DNA of 18,426 nt from CAYFMP01 sp964344215 (GTDB taxonomy: Bacteria; Pseudomonadota; Alphaproteobacteria; Rhodospirillales; Casp-alpha2): NCBI GenBank assembly GCA_964344215.1, contig CAYFMP010000076.1, forward strand, positions 1 through 18,426. Direction: 5' to 3'. The notes beneath the pieces are model-generated. The model was not told the origin of the DNA, did not search any database, and saw only the letters and a list, made by a program, of their open reading frames with translations. Both the position numbers and the translations under genes were made by a program. Numbering within the stretch: the first letter of the stretch is position 1; each line of letters starts with the position of its first letter. Shown here piece by piece: positions 6,090-12,532 of the stretch.

Positions 6090-6974
6090 TCACTCCGCCG
6101 CCTGGTCCGTGGCTCTGATGGCATCCGCCAATGCGACCAGGCGCTTGGCGCCTTCCACATGCAGGTTCTCGACCAGCCGGCCGTCGACCAGGACCACACC
6201 CTTGCCTTCCTTCCCGGCCTGGGCGTGAGCCTCGATGATTTTTCGCGACCATTCGAGCTCTTCTTCGGATGGCGCAAACACTTCGTTGGCGACCTCGATG
6301 GTCTTGGGGTGGATCAGCGTCTTGCCGTCCATGCCGAGCTGACGGCCCTGCACGCAGGCCTCCCGGAACCCCTCGTCGTCGTTGAGGTCGAGATGGACGC
6401 CGTCGAGGATGGCGATCTGGGCGGCGCGGGCGGCCAGAATGCAGAGCTCCAGCGACGTCATGAACGGTATCCTCTCGCGGGTATGGGCGGCGTGCAGGTC
6501 CTTGGCCAAATCCGACGTCCCCATCACCAGACAGGTGACGCGGGCGCTGGCGAAGGCGACCTCCTCGGCGTGCAGCATGCCGAGCGGCGTTTCCATCATG
6601 CACCAGATATCGATGCCCCGGTTGCCGCCGTCGTTGAGGATGGTCTCGGCCTGCCGGACCATGGCGGCGCTCTCCACCTTCGGCAACAGGACGGCGTCCG
6701 CGTTGGCCATGCCGGCCACGGCCCTGAGATCGTCCTCGCCCCACGGCGTGTCGAAACCGTTGGTGCGGACGACGATTTCCCGGTGGCCGTAACCGCCTAG
6801 TTCGACGGCGGCGGCGATCTGCTGTTTGGCGGTTTCCTTCTGGTCGGCGGCGACGGCGTCCTCCATGTCGAGGATCAGGCAGTCGGCGGCCAGATTGCGG
6901 CCTTTCTCAAGCGCGCGGGCGTTGGAGCCCGGCATGTAGAGCACCGAACGGCGGGGGCGAGAGGACCGGGGCAT
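6090..6974 (-). CDS. CitE/HpcH-family CoA-ester lyase (malyl-CoA lyase or malyl-CoA thioesterase type)
   Basis: This is a TIM-barrel, Mg-dependent enzyme acting on malyl-CoA-type esters. In the 294 residues, RSVLYMPGSNARALEK (9-24) and LILDMEDAV (33-41) mark the family. E128 in MMETPLG and D155 in GTSDLAKDL are the likely metal ligands, and GMDGKTLIHP is at 214-223. The ATG at 6974 has AGGAGA six bases upstream; a TTG 18 bases earlier lacks such a site. With mch directly downstream it could cleave beta-methylmalyl-CoA to glyoxylate and propionyl-CoA (Mcl1 role) or hydrolyse (3S)-malyl-CoA to malate (Mcl2 role). The CitE-like N-terminus and length look closer to Mcl2 than to Mcl1, so I leave the symbol open. 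Confidence 0.85.
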   Translation of the reverse strand: MPRSSRPRRSVLYMPGSNARALEKGRNLAADCLILDMEDAVAADQKETAKQQIAAAVELGGYGHREIVVRTNGFDTPWGEDDLRAVAGMANADAVLLPKVESAAMVRQAETILNDGGNRGIDIWCMMETPLGMLHAEEVAFASARVTCLVMGTSDLAKDLHAAHTRERIPFMTSLELCILAARAAQIAILDGVHLDLNDDEGFREACVQGRQLGMDGKTLIHPKTIEVANEVFAPSEEELEWSRKIIEAHAQAGKEGKGVVLVDGRLVENLHVEGAKRLVALADAIRATDQAAE

Positions 6975-6989
6975 GGAGTCTCTCCTATG

Positions 6990-7012
6990 CAATTGGCAGT
7001 CGTTTCCAATTC
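6990..7012. promoter_or_regulatory. Inverted repeat CAATTGG-N9-CCAATT at the citE-mch transcription start
   Basis: Arms 6990-6996 and 7006-7011 form a dyad immediately downstream of the proposed minus-strand -10, over the likely start site of citE-mch. It is also upstream of the pdxY -10. The location suits a repressor controlling the operon, perhaps both directions. It shares its half-site with the dyad at 2938-2962 in the sdhC promoter, though the spacer differs (9 versus 11). Confidence 0.4.
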
Positions 7013-7017
7013 GGCAA

Positions 7018-7045
7018 ACTATAATCGCTGGTCCGCTTGTGGCAA
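7018..7045 (-). promoter_or_regulatory. Promoter of the citE-mch operon
   Basis: On the minus strand, TTGCCA (7045-7040) and TATAGT (7023-7018) are separated by 16 bases, each 5 of 6 to consensus. Transcription would begin near 7011, leaving a leader of about 37 bases to the ATG at 6974. Confidence 0.65.
7020..7025 (+). promoter_or_regulatory. Perfect -10 element for pdxY
   Basis: TATAAT at 7020-7025 is an exact -10 hexamer 29 bases before the pdxY ATG. It overlaps the divergent minus-strand -10 by four bases. No good -35 lies at 16-18 bases; TTGGCA at 6993-6998 is 21 bases away. So either an activator is used or the two polymerases compete for one AT core. Confidence 0.45.
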
Positions 7046-7054
7046 GGTCGGGTT

Positions 7055-7897
7055 ATGGCAGTTCTTTCCATCCAATCTCACGTCGCCGTCGGCCACGTCG
7101 GCAACTCGGCAGCCGCGTTTGCGTTGCGGCGTTTAGGCGTCGACGTCTGGCCCGTTCATACGGCGCGTTTCAGCAATCATCCGGGGTATGGGGCGTATCG
7201 CGGACGGGCGGCGGCTGCCGACGAGGTCGGCGATCTTTTGGAAGGCGTCCGAGCGCTCGATCGCGGCCGCGTCTGCGAGGCGGTGTTGAGCGGCTACCTG
7301 GGTTCGGTCGAAAACGGCCGGCGGGTTCTCGATGCGGTCGGACACGTCAAGCAGGCCCGCCCCGACGCCGTCTACGGCTGCGATCCGGTCCTCGGCGATG
7401 CGGAAGAGGGGCTTTATGTGGACGACGGGCTTGTCGCGTTCTTTCGCGACGAGGCGTTTCCCGCGGCCGACGTCGTATTCCCCAACGCCTTCGAACTACA
7501 GACCCTGAGCGGTCTCGAAACCGCCACCACCGAACGGGCGCTGGCGGCGGCCGGAGCGATCCGCGCGCAAGGGCCGGCCATCGTCATCGCCACCTCGCTT
7601 CGGCTGGCCGATACGCCGGCCGATCTTATCCACAACCTGGCCGTCACCGGGTCGGGCGCGTGGCGGGTGTCGACACCGTCGCTGTCGACCTCGGCGAAAG
7701 GGTCGGGCGACCTGCTGGCCGCCCTGTGGCTCGGCCACAGCCTGCGCGGAGCCGATCCCGGCCCGGCCCTCGGGCGGGCGGTGTCGTCGGTCTACGGTCT
7801 GATCGAGGCGGCCGGCGAGGCCCGCGAACTGCCGCTGGTCGCCGGCCAGGAGCTGCTGGTCGATCCGGGCCCGCTGTGGCCGGCCGAAGAGCTCTGA
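7055..7897 (+). CDS. pdxY: Pyridoxal kinase (PdxY type)
   Basis: It phosphorylates pyridoxal and related vitamers to pyridoxal 5'-phosphate with ATP, in the cytoplasmic vitamin B6 salvage pathway. The 280 residues belong to the ribokinase-like fold. The N-terminus SIQSHVAVGHVGNSAAAF (5-22) holds the substrate-binding serine and glycine-rich turn, CDPVLGD is at 109-115, and the PNAFELQTLSG block is at 143-153. The anion-hole motif is GSGD (216-219) with D219 as catalytic base. The usual GTGD has become GSGD, a tolerated change. The ATG at 7055 has AAGG seven bases upstream; a GTG 18 bases earlier lacks a binding site. It is divergent from citE-mch. PdxK is the alternative name; the length and N-terminus favour PdxY. 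Confidence 0.9.
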   Translation: MAVLSIQSHVAVGHVGNSAAAFALRRLGVDVWPVHTARFSNHPGYGAYRGRAAAADEVGDLLEGVRALDRGRVCEAVLSGYLGSVENGRRVLDAVGHVKQARPDAVYGCDPVLGDAEEGLYVDDGLVAFFRDEAFPAADVVFPNAFELQTLSGLETATTERALAAAGAIRAQGPAIVIATSLRLADTPADLIHNLAVTGSGAWRVSTPSLSTSAKGSGDLLAALWLGHSLRGADPGPALGRAVSSVYGLIEAAGEARELPLVAGQELLVDPGPLWPAEEL

Positions 7898-7928
7898 TAA
7901 TAAAATTTACGGTACCGGCCCGTATAGG

Positions 7929-7957
7929 TTGAACCGCCGCCAGGGTCGGGTTAACAT
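7929..7957 (+). promoter_or_regulatory. Candidate promoter for the response regulator
   Basis: TTGAAC (7929-7934) and TAACAT (7952-7957) are spaced by 17 bases, each 4 of 6. The predicted start near 7964 leaves only about 12 bases before the first possible ATG (7976) but about 90 before the ATG at 8054. This is one reason for preferring the later start. Confidence 0.4.
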
Positions 7958-8053
7958 TGCTGAACGGAACCTGACATGCGCGAACGCAACGTAAACACGC
8001 GTATCAAGCCTGCTCTTGAGGACGGGAACAACAGGGGAAGGCAAGGCCCCGCC

Positions 8054-8656
8054 ATGTGGGATAGATACCTGAGAGACGTGCGGGTCATGGTCGTCGACGA
8101 CCAGGATTTCGTCCGCCAACTGATGCGCCACATGCTCGGCGTGCTCGGCTGCAAGAAAATCTACGATGCCTCCGACGGCGAGGAGGCGTGGGACAAGCTG
8201 CAATCCAATCCGCCCGACCTGCTGATCGTCGATTGGGAGATGGAGCCCTGCAACGGCCTCGAACTGGTCAGGCGGGTGCGCCGCGACCCGGCCAGCCCCG
8301 ACCCGTTCCTGCCCATCATCATGGTCTCGGCCTATTCGGAACGCGCCCGCATCGTCGCCGCCCGAGATTCGGGCATCAACGAATTCGTCATGAAGCCGGT
8401 TTCGGCGAAATCGCTGTTCAGCCGCTTGAACGCTGTCATCGAACACCCGCGCCGCTTCGTCCAGGCCGGCGAGTACTTCGGCCCCGACCGAAGGCGCCGC
8501 GACAAGCACGTCGCCCACGACCGCCGCGGTCAGGTAGACGGCGGCGAAGCGGCCGCCCAGGCGCAAGCGGCCACCCAGGCCGAGATGTCGCAGGACGACG
8601 TCAATACCTTCCTGAACCCGTGCACCGCCAAACCGCAGAAGGCGGCCAACGAGTAA
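8054..8656 (+). CDS. Orphan response regulator, receiver domain with a charged C-terminal tail
   Basis: This is a CheY-like receiver (about residues 9-130) with all phosphorylation residues: acidic pair D15-D16, phosphoacceptor D60 in LLIVDWEME, S92 in MVSAYSE and K114 in FVMKPVS. The remaining 70 residues lack a DNA-binding or enzymatic domain. They begin with HPRRFVQAGEYFGPDRRRRDKHV, a basic linker seen in a group of alphaproteobacterial receiver proteins, followed by an Ala/Gln-rich stretch. No kinase lies nearby. I chose the ATG at 8054 (AAGG seven bases upstream). An in-frame ATG at 7976 would add 26 residues of poor coding character and has no good binding site. Signalling partner and output are unknown; a chemotaxis- or motility-type adaptor is possible. 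Confidence 0.85.
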   Translation: MWDRYLRDVRVMVVDDQDFVRQLMRHMLGVLGCKKIYDASDGEEAWDKLQSNPPDLLIVDWEMEPCNGLELVRRVRRDPASPDPFLPIIMVSAYSERARIVAARDSGINEFVMKPVSAKSLFSRLNAVIEHPRRFVQAGEYFGPDRRRRDKHVAHDRRGQVDGGEAAAQAQAATQAEMSQDDVNTFLNPCTAKPQKAANE

Positions 8657-8697
8657 CGCCGGTCACGACCCCTAACGGGAACGCCCCCGAAGGACGT

Positions 8698-8720
8698 AGG
8701 CGGCCGTTTTAGGCCGCTTT
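8698..8720 (+). terminator. Possible terminator hairpin after the response regulator, overlapping the asd stop
   Basis: AGGCGGCC (8698-8705) pairs with GGCCGCTT (8712-8719) around GTTTTA, using one G-T pair, and is followed by only a short T run. The TAA of asd is inside the loop. The T content favours rightward termination; the stem could act weakly in both directions. Confidence 0.4.
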
Positions 8721-9740
8721 CTGCATGTACGAGCGGATCAGTTCCTCGGCGATCTGAACCGTGTTAAGCGCCGCCCCCTTGCGCAGGTTGTCCGAAACGC
8801 ACCACAGGTTGAGGCCGTTCTCGACGGTCGGGTCGCGACGGACGCGGCTGACGTAGACGGCGTCCTCGCCGGCGCACTCGGCCGGCGTCACGTAACCCTC
8901 GTCGACCCGGTGATCGACGACGACGACGCCGGGCGCCGCTTCCAGCGCAATGCGCGCTTCCTTCTCGGAAACCGGCTTCTCGAACTCGATGTTGACGGCT
9001 TCGGAGTGGCCGATGAACACCGGCGCGCGCACGCAAGTCGCCGTCACCCGGATGTCGGGGTCGAGTATCTTGTTGGTCTCGGCCGCCATCTTCCACTCTT
9101 CCTTGGTCGAGCCGTCGTCCATGAAGATATCGATGTGCGGGATGAGGTTGAAAGCGATCTGCTTGGTGAACTCTTCCTGGTTCTGGCTGACCGGCTCGTT
9201 GACATAGATGCCGCGGGTTTGGTTGAAGAGTTCGTCCATGGCCGACTTGCCGGCGCCCGACACCGACTGGTAGGTGGCGACGACGATACGCTGGATGCAC
9301 CCCAGGTCGTGCAGGGGCTTCAGCGCCGTCACCATCTGGATGGTCGAGCAGTTGGGGTTGGCGATGATGTTGCGCTTCTTGTAGCCGGCGATGGCGTCCG
9401 GGTTGACCTCGGGCACGATCAGCGGCACGTCGGGGTCCATGCGGAACTGCGACGTGTTGTCGACGACGACGGCGCCGGCTTCGGCGGCGATCGGCGAATA
9501 CTTGGCCGACACCTTGGCGCCCGGCGAGCTCAACACGATGTCGGTGCCGGTGAAATCGTACCCGTCCAGGTTTTCGACCTTGAGGACCTTGTCCTCGCCG
9601 AACGAAACTTCGCGCCCGACCGAGCGCGAGGAGGCCAGCGCCACCACTTGGTCGGCCGGGAACTGACGCTCGTCCATGATGGCGAGCACTTCACGGCCGA
9701 CGTTTCCGGTGGCACCGACGACGGCGACTTTGTAACCCAT
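8709..9740 (-). CDS. asd: Aspartate-semialdehyde dehydrogenase
   Basis: It reduces aspartyl phosphate to aspartate semialdehyde with NADPH, the branch point toward lysine/diaminopimelate, threonine, methionine and isoleucine. In the 343 residues, the NADP motif GATGNVG is at 9-15, the catalytic cysteine is C131 in NPNCST, and R238 and H245 lie in CVRAPVFIGHSEAV. The ATG at 9740 has GGAGAA eight bases upstream. The frame remains open for 36 more codons upstream, but that stretch is the leader with the terminator stem, so it is not coding for asd. An attenuator-like leader (9796-9948) precedes the gene. It is separated from leuB by about 260 bases, so probably independently controlled. Confidence 0.96.
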   Translation of the reverse strand: MGYKVAVVGATGNVGREVLAIMDERQFPADQVVALASSRSVGREVSFGEDKVLKVENLDGYDFTGTDIVLSSPGAKVSAKYSPIAAEAGAVVVDNTSQFRMDPDVPLIVPEVNPDAIAGYKKRNIIANPNCSTIQMVTALKPLHDLGCIQRIVVATYQSVSGAGKSAMDELFNQTRGIYVNEPVSQNQEEFTKQIAFNLIPHIDIFMDDGSTKEEWKMAAETNKILDPDIRVTATCVRAPVFIGHSEAVNIEFEKPVSEKEARIALEAAPGVVVVDHRVDEGYVTPAECAGEDAVYVSRVRRDPTVENGLNLWCVSDNLRKGAALNTVQIAEELIRSYMQKAA

Positions 9741-9795
9741 GATCTCGTTCTCCGTTTTCTCTGTCCGGACCGCTGCCGACTCCGTCGATAACCTT

Positions 9796-9836
9796 AAAAA
9801 AAACCGAAAGGCCCGACGGACGCTGCCGCGGGCCTT
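9796..9836 (-). terminator. Intrinsic terminator in the asd leader (attenuator terminator)
   Basis: On the minus strand, AAGGCCCG (9836-9829) pairs perfectly with CGGGCCTT (9815-9808). TCGG and then eight consecutive T's (9803-9796) follow. This is the strongest intrinsic terminator in the window. It stands 55 bases before the asd ATG and reads toward asd. It could simply end the leuB transcript. However, a Thr/Lys-rich short reading frame and a competing pairing (9865-9857 with 9834-9825) immediately upstream suggest conditional termination. Confidence 0.8.
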
Positions 9837-9865
9837 GTGTTCGTGCATGAAGGAACGGCCCCGGC
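9825..9865 (-). promoter_or_regulatory. Candidate antiterminator pairing of the asd attenuator
   Basis: GCCGGGGCC (9865-9857, starting on the last base of the leader-peptide TAG) can pair with GGCCCGCGGC (9834-9825). This gives nine base pairs with a single bulged G. It would sequester the 5' arm of the terminator. A ribosome at the leader stop codon would cover the upstream arm and free the terminator; a ribosome stalled on the earlier Thr-Thr-Lys-Lys codons would leave it available. CCCCGGC at 9948-9942 could alternatively pair with the same upstream arm. Confidence 0.5.
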
Positions 9866-9918
9866 TACGCGCCAGTGGTGGTCTTCTCCGTCGGCTTTTT
9901 CGTCGTTTCGAAAAGCAT
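9865..9918 (-). CDS. Candidate Thr/Lys-rich leader peptide upstream of asd
   Basis: A 17-codon frame reads MLFETTKKPTEKTTTGA and stops at TAG. Six of the 17 residues are Thr (two in a pair, three in a triplet) and three are Lys. Thr and Lys are end products of the pathway branching after Asd. Possible ribosome binding sequences are CGGGA about nine bases and AAGGAA about fifteen bases upstream; neither is ideal. The stop codon touches the antiterminator arm, and the intrinsic terminator begins 28 bases later. This matches the layout of known attenuators such as E. coli thrL. I know of no described example for asd in alphaproteobacteria, so this is an inference from sequence. Confidence 0.6.
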   Translation of the reverse strand: MLFETTKKPTEKTTTGA

Positions 9919-9949
9919 GTTCAGAATCCCGTTTCCTTCAGGCCGGGGT

Positions 9950-9978
9950 TACATAGCGCCCAGGTGGCGCGATTGCAA
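9950..9978 (-). promoter_or_regulatory. Candidate promoter for the asd leader
   Basis: TTGCAA (9978-9973) and TATGTA (9955-9950) are separated by exactly 17 bases on the minus strand. The matches to consensus are modest (4 and 3 of 6). A start near 9943 would give about 25 bases before the leader-peptide ATG at 9918. If it is not used, the leader would be read only by transcription from leuB. Confidence 0.35.
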
Positions 9979-10000
9979 GGGAAAGCGGGCTTGGGCGGTC

Positions 10001-11110
10001 TCAAGCCGCCAGCTTGTCCAACTCTTGGGTCACCGCCTCGCCCATGGCTTCCGTCGAGACCTGGGTCATGCCGTCCTGCATGATGTCGCCGGTGCGCAAG
10101 CCGCGATCGAGTACATTGGCGACGGCCCGCTCGACCATGTCGGCGTCTTCGCCCATGTCGAAGCTGTAGCGCAGCATCATGGCGTAGCTCAGCAGCATGG
10201 CCAGCGGGTTGGCCTTGCCTTCACCGGCGATGTCGGGGGCCGAGCCGTGGACCGGTTCGTAGAGCGCCTTCCTGCGGCCCGATTCGTCGGCGCCGCCGAG
10301 GCTGGCCGACGGCAGCATGCCCAGCGACCCGGTCAGCATGGCGGCGCAATCCGACAGCACGTCGCCGAACAGATTGTCGGTGACGATGACGTCGAACTGC
10401 TTGGGGTCGCGGACCAGTTGCATGGCGCAGTTGTCGGCGTACATCTGAAGGCATTCGATATCCGGATAATCGGCGGCGACCTCGGTCGAGACGTCGCGCC
10501 AAAGGACGCCGGTCTCCATGACGTTGGCCTTGTGCACCGAATGCAGTTTCTTGGAGCGCTTGCCGGCCAGCTCGAAGGCGGCCCGGCACACCCGCTCGAT
10601 CTCGGCTTCCGTGTAGCGCTGGGTGTCGACCGCCCGGCGCGAGCCGTCGGCCGCCTCGTCGATGCCGCGCGGCTCGCCGAAGTAGACGCCGCTGGTCAGC
10701 TCGCGGACGATCATCATGTCGAGCCCGGAGACCAGTTCCGTCTTCAACGAGGAGGCTTCGGCCAGCGCCGGCATCACGGTGGCCGGGCGCAGGTTGGCGA
10801 ACAGGTCCATCTCCTTGCGTAACCGCAAGAGCCCGGCTTCGGGGCGGTGCTGGCGCTCGACGTCGTCCCATTTCGGGCCGCCGGCGGCGCCGAGCAGGAT
10901 CGCATCCACCGACATCGCCTTGCCGAGCGTTTCGTCGGTCAGCGAGGTGCCGTGAGCATCATAGGCGGCGCCGCCGATCAGGTCTTCGTCGACATCGAAG
11001 GAGACGTGGCGGCGGCCGTCCATCCAGTCGATGACGCGGCGCACCTCGTCCATCACTTCCGGGCCGATCCCGTCGCCGGGCAGCATCAGCAGTTTCTTGT
11101 TGGCGGACAT
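10001..11110 (-). CDS. leuB: 3-isopropylmalate dehydrogenase
   Basis: It oxidatively decarboxylates 3-isopropylmalate to 2-oxoisocaproate with NAD, the third step of leucine synthesis. The 369 residues include the N-terminal PGDGIGPEV (11-19), the metal- and substrate-binding block VTDNLFGDVLSDCAAM, and the NAD-site block YEPVHGSAPDIAG. The ATG at 11110 has GAGGAA seven bases upstream; longer frames upstream are non-coding. It lies on the same strand as leuC and leuD, but a cyclase-like gene on the opposite strand separates them, so leuB has its own promoter (11154-11182). No Leu-rich leader peptide is visible, since the predicted leader is only about 37 bases. Confidence 0.96.
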   Translation of the reverse strand: MSANKKLLMLPGDGIGPEVMDEVRRVIDWMDGRRHVSFDVDEDLIGGAAYDAHGTSLTDETLGKAMSVDAILLGAAGGPKWDDVERQHRPEAGLLRLRKEMDLFANLRPATVMPALAEASSLKTELVSGLDMMIVRELTSGVYFGEPRGIDEAADGSRRAVDTQRYTEAEIERVCRAAFELAGKRSKKLHSVHKANVMETGVLWRDVSTEVAADYPDIECLQMYADNCAMQLVRDPKQFDVIVTDNLFGDVLSDCAAMLTGSLGMLPSASLGGADESGRRKALYEPVHGSAPDIAGEGKANPLAMLLSYAMMLRYSFDMGEDADMVERAVANVLDRGLRTGDIMQDGMTQVSTEAMGEAVTQELDKLAA

Positions 11111-11153
11111 GCGGTGTTCCTCGCTGGGGGATGATCGGTATATCGACCGGGTT

Positions 11154-11182
11154 TGTTTAATGCGCCCGAGCAGTGGCGTCAA
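11154..11182 (-). promoter_or_regulatory. Candidate promoter for leuB
   Basis: TTGACG (11182-11177) and TAAACA (11159-11154) are separated by 17 bases on the minus strand; the -35 is 5 of 6, the -10 weak. It is back to back with the promoter of the cyclase-like gene; the two -35 elements are six bases apart. Confidence 0.5.
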
Positions 11183-11188
11183 ACTATG

Positions 11189-11216
11189 TTGACAGCATAT
11201 GCACCGGTCATAGAAT
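11189..11216 (+). promoter_or_regulatory. Strong sigma70-type promoter for the cyclase-like gene
   Basis: A perfect TTGACA (11189-11194) is followed after 16 bases by TAGAAT (11211-11216, 5 of 6). It is the best promoter match in the window. A start near 11223 leaves a leader of about 93 bases before the ATG at 11316. Confidence 0.7.
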
Positions 11217-11315
11217 TGTTTCAACTGCCGGATACGACGGGCCGGCGATCGATTTCCTTTTCCGCCGAATGCATGGGTCGGCCGTAAACGCGACAGAACG
11301 CGAAAGGAACCTGTC

Positions 11316-11849
11316 ATGCCTGAATGGCACCGAATCTCGACGCCTGAAAAACGTGAACTGCTGGTCGGATTCTACGACCTGACGGGCTACATGCGCCTTG
11401 CTCGTCAGATGGACGAACTGCGAATACTGGAAGTCATGGCCGGGTACTTCCGGCTGACCGGGTCCATTCTGGGGGAAAGCGGTGGCCTATTGGTGAAGGC
11501 CATTGGTGACGCCGGTCTCGGCGCGTTCCCGGCCGAAGATACGGAGCGCGGCGTCCTTGCCTTCCTACGTCTCAAGGAGGAAGGCGACGCGTGGCTTCGG
11601 GAACTCGGGATCGAAAGCAAAGCCGTCGTCAAACTGCACACGGGGCCGGTCGCCTGCGGCCTGGTCGGGGCGCCCGGAAACGAGCGTTTCGACGTCTACG
11701 GCAAGACGGTCAATACGGCGGCGGTGTTGCCGTCGAACGGCTTTGCGATGACCCCGCAGGTGTTTCGGAAACTGGGCAAGGATGCCCGGACGTTGTTCAA
11801 GAAGCACACGCCGCCGATCGTCTACATCGGGCTCGAGGATCCCCATTGA
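11316..11849 (+). CDS. Stand-alone class III adenylate/guanylate cyclase-like domain protein
   Basis: A single catalytic-homology domain with no sensor or membrane part, 177 residues. Metal-binding aspartates are D21 in FYDLTGY and D65 in LVKAIGDAGL; K61 sits where class III cyclases place the purine-specifying lysine. HTGPVACGLVG (108-118) and the FDVYGKTVNTAA block (125-136) follow the family. N133 is present, but the transition-state arginine expected four residues later is V137. It is therefore an atypical or possibly inactive cyclase, or a nucleotide-binding regulator. The ATG at 11316 has AAGGAA eight bases upstream, and a strong promoter precedes it. It sits between leuD and leuB on the opposite strand, suggesting insertion into an ancestral leuCDB run. 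Confidence 0.8.
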   Translation: MPEWHRISTPEKRELLVGFYDLTGYMRLARQMDELRILEVMAGYFRLTGSILGESGGLLVKAIGDAGLGAFPAEDTERGVLAFLRLKEEGDAWLRELGIESKAVVKLHTGPVACGLVGAPGNERFDVYGKTVNTAAVLPSNGFAMTPQVFRKLGKDARTLFKKHTPPIVYIGLEDPH

Positions 11850-11865
11850 GCCGGACGTCTTGGGG

Positions 11866-11894
11866 GCCGGCGCCGGTCTCGCTCAGGCGCCGGC
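11866..11894. terminator. GC-rich hairpin between convergent cyclase-like gene and leuD
   Basis: GCCGGCGCC (11866-11874) is perfectly complementary to GGCGCCGGC (11886-11894) with an 11-base loop. The leuD stop codon lies in the loop. There is no T run on either side, so it is not a classical intrinsic terminator. It may serve as a two-way transcription barrier or mRNA 3' end. Confidence 0.4.
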
Positions 11895-12506
11895 GGCGGC
11901 GTACAGCCACGGCTGGCCGGCCTGCTGGCTTTCCTCGAAGCTCTCGATCTTGTCCTCGTTCTGCATGGTCAGGCCGACGTCGTCGAGGCCTTCGAGCAGA
12001 CACTTCTTCTTGAACTCGTCGATCTCGAAGCTGACGGTGCCGCCGTCGGGGCCTTGGATGGCTTGGTTTTCCAGGTCCACCGTCAGGGTGGAATTGGCGC
12101 CGCGCTCGGCGTCGTCCATCAGCTTGTCCAAGTCTTCCTTCGAGACCTTGATCGGCAGGATACCGTTCTTGAAGCAGTTGTTATAGAAGATGTCGGCGAA
12201 GCTGGTCGAGATGACGCAGCGGATGCCGAAATCGAGCAGCGCCCACGGCGCGTGCTCGCGCGACGACCCGCAGCCGAAATTGTCACCGGCGACGATGATC
12301 TGGGCGTTTCGGTATTGCGGCTTGTTGAGCACGAATTCCAGGTTCTCATTGCCGTCGGCGTCGAAGCGCATCTCGAAAAACAGGCTCTTACCGAGGCCGG
12401 AGCGCTTGATGGTCGTTAGGAACTGCTTCGGGATGATCATGTCGGTGTCGACGTTGATCATGTCCATCGGCACGGCGACGCCGGTTAGCGTGGTGAATCT
12501 CTCCAT
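11883..12506 (-). CDS. leuD: 3-isopropylmalate dehydratase small subunit
   Basis: It forms the swivelling small domain of isopropylmalate isomerase with LeuC, converting 2- to 3-isopropylmalate in leucine synthesis. The 207 residues include NVDTDMIIPKQFL, the GDNFGCGSSREHAPWAL substrate-binding block and FADIFYNNCFKNGILP, all family hallmarks. I chose the ATG at 12506 (MERFTTLTG, with GAGGGA about nine bases upstream). An ATG three codons earlier (12515) leaves almost no room for the ribosome binding site. It lies 26 bases after leuC and is the last gene of the ffh-to-leuD block. Confidence 0.95.
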   Translation of the reverse strand: MERFTTLTGVAVPMDMINVDTDMIIPKQFLTTIKRSGLGKSLFFEMRFDADGNENLEFVLNKPQYRNAQIIVAGDNFGCGSSREHAPWALLDFGIRCVISTSFADIFYNNCFKNGILPIKVSKEDLDKLMDDAERGANSTLTVDLENQAIQGPDGGTVSFEIDEFKKKCLLEGLDDVGLTMQNEDKIESFEESQQAGQPWLYAAAGA

Positions 12507-12532
12507 GGCGGGCATCCCTCACTCTAGTAGGT

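Noticed and set aside
6975..6992. TTG start of the CitE-like gene at 6992
   Set aside because: The ATG at 6974 has an AGGAGA site at ideal spacing, and the TTG lies within the operator dyad.
9741..9848. N-terminal extension of asd by 36 codons
   Set aside because: The stretch includes the terminator stem and T run; family homology and the ribosome binding site place the start at 9740.
11111..11300. Leucine attenuator upstream of leuB
   Set aside because: No Leu-rich short frame and no terminator hairpin; the predicted leader is too short.
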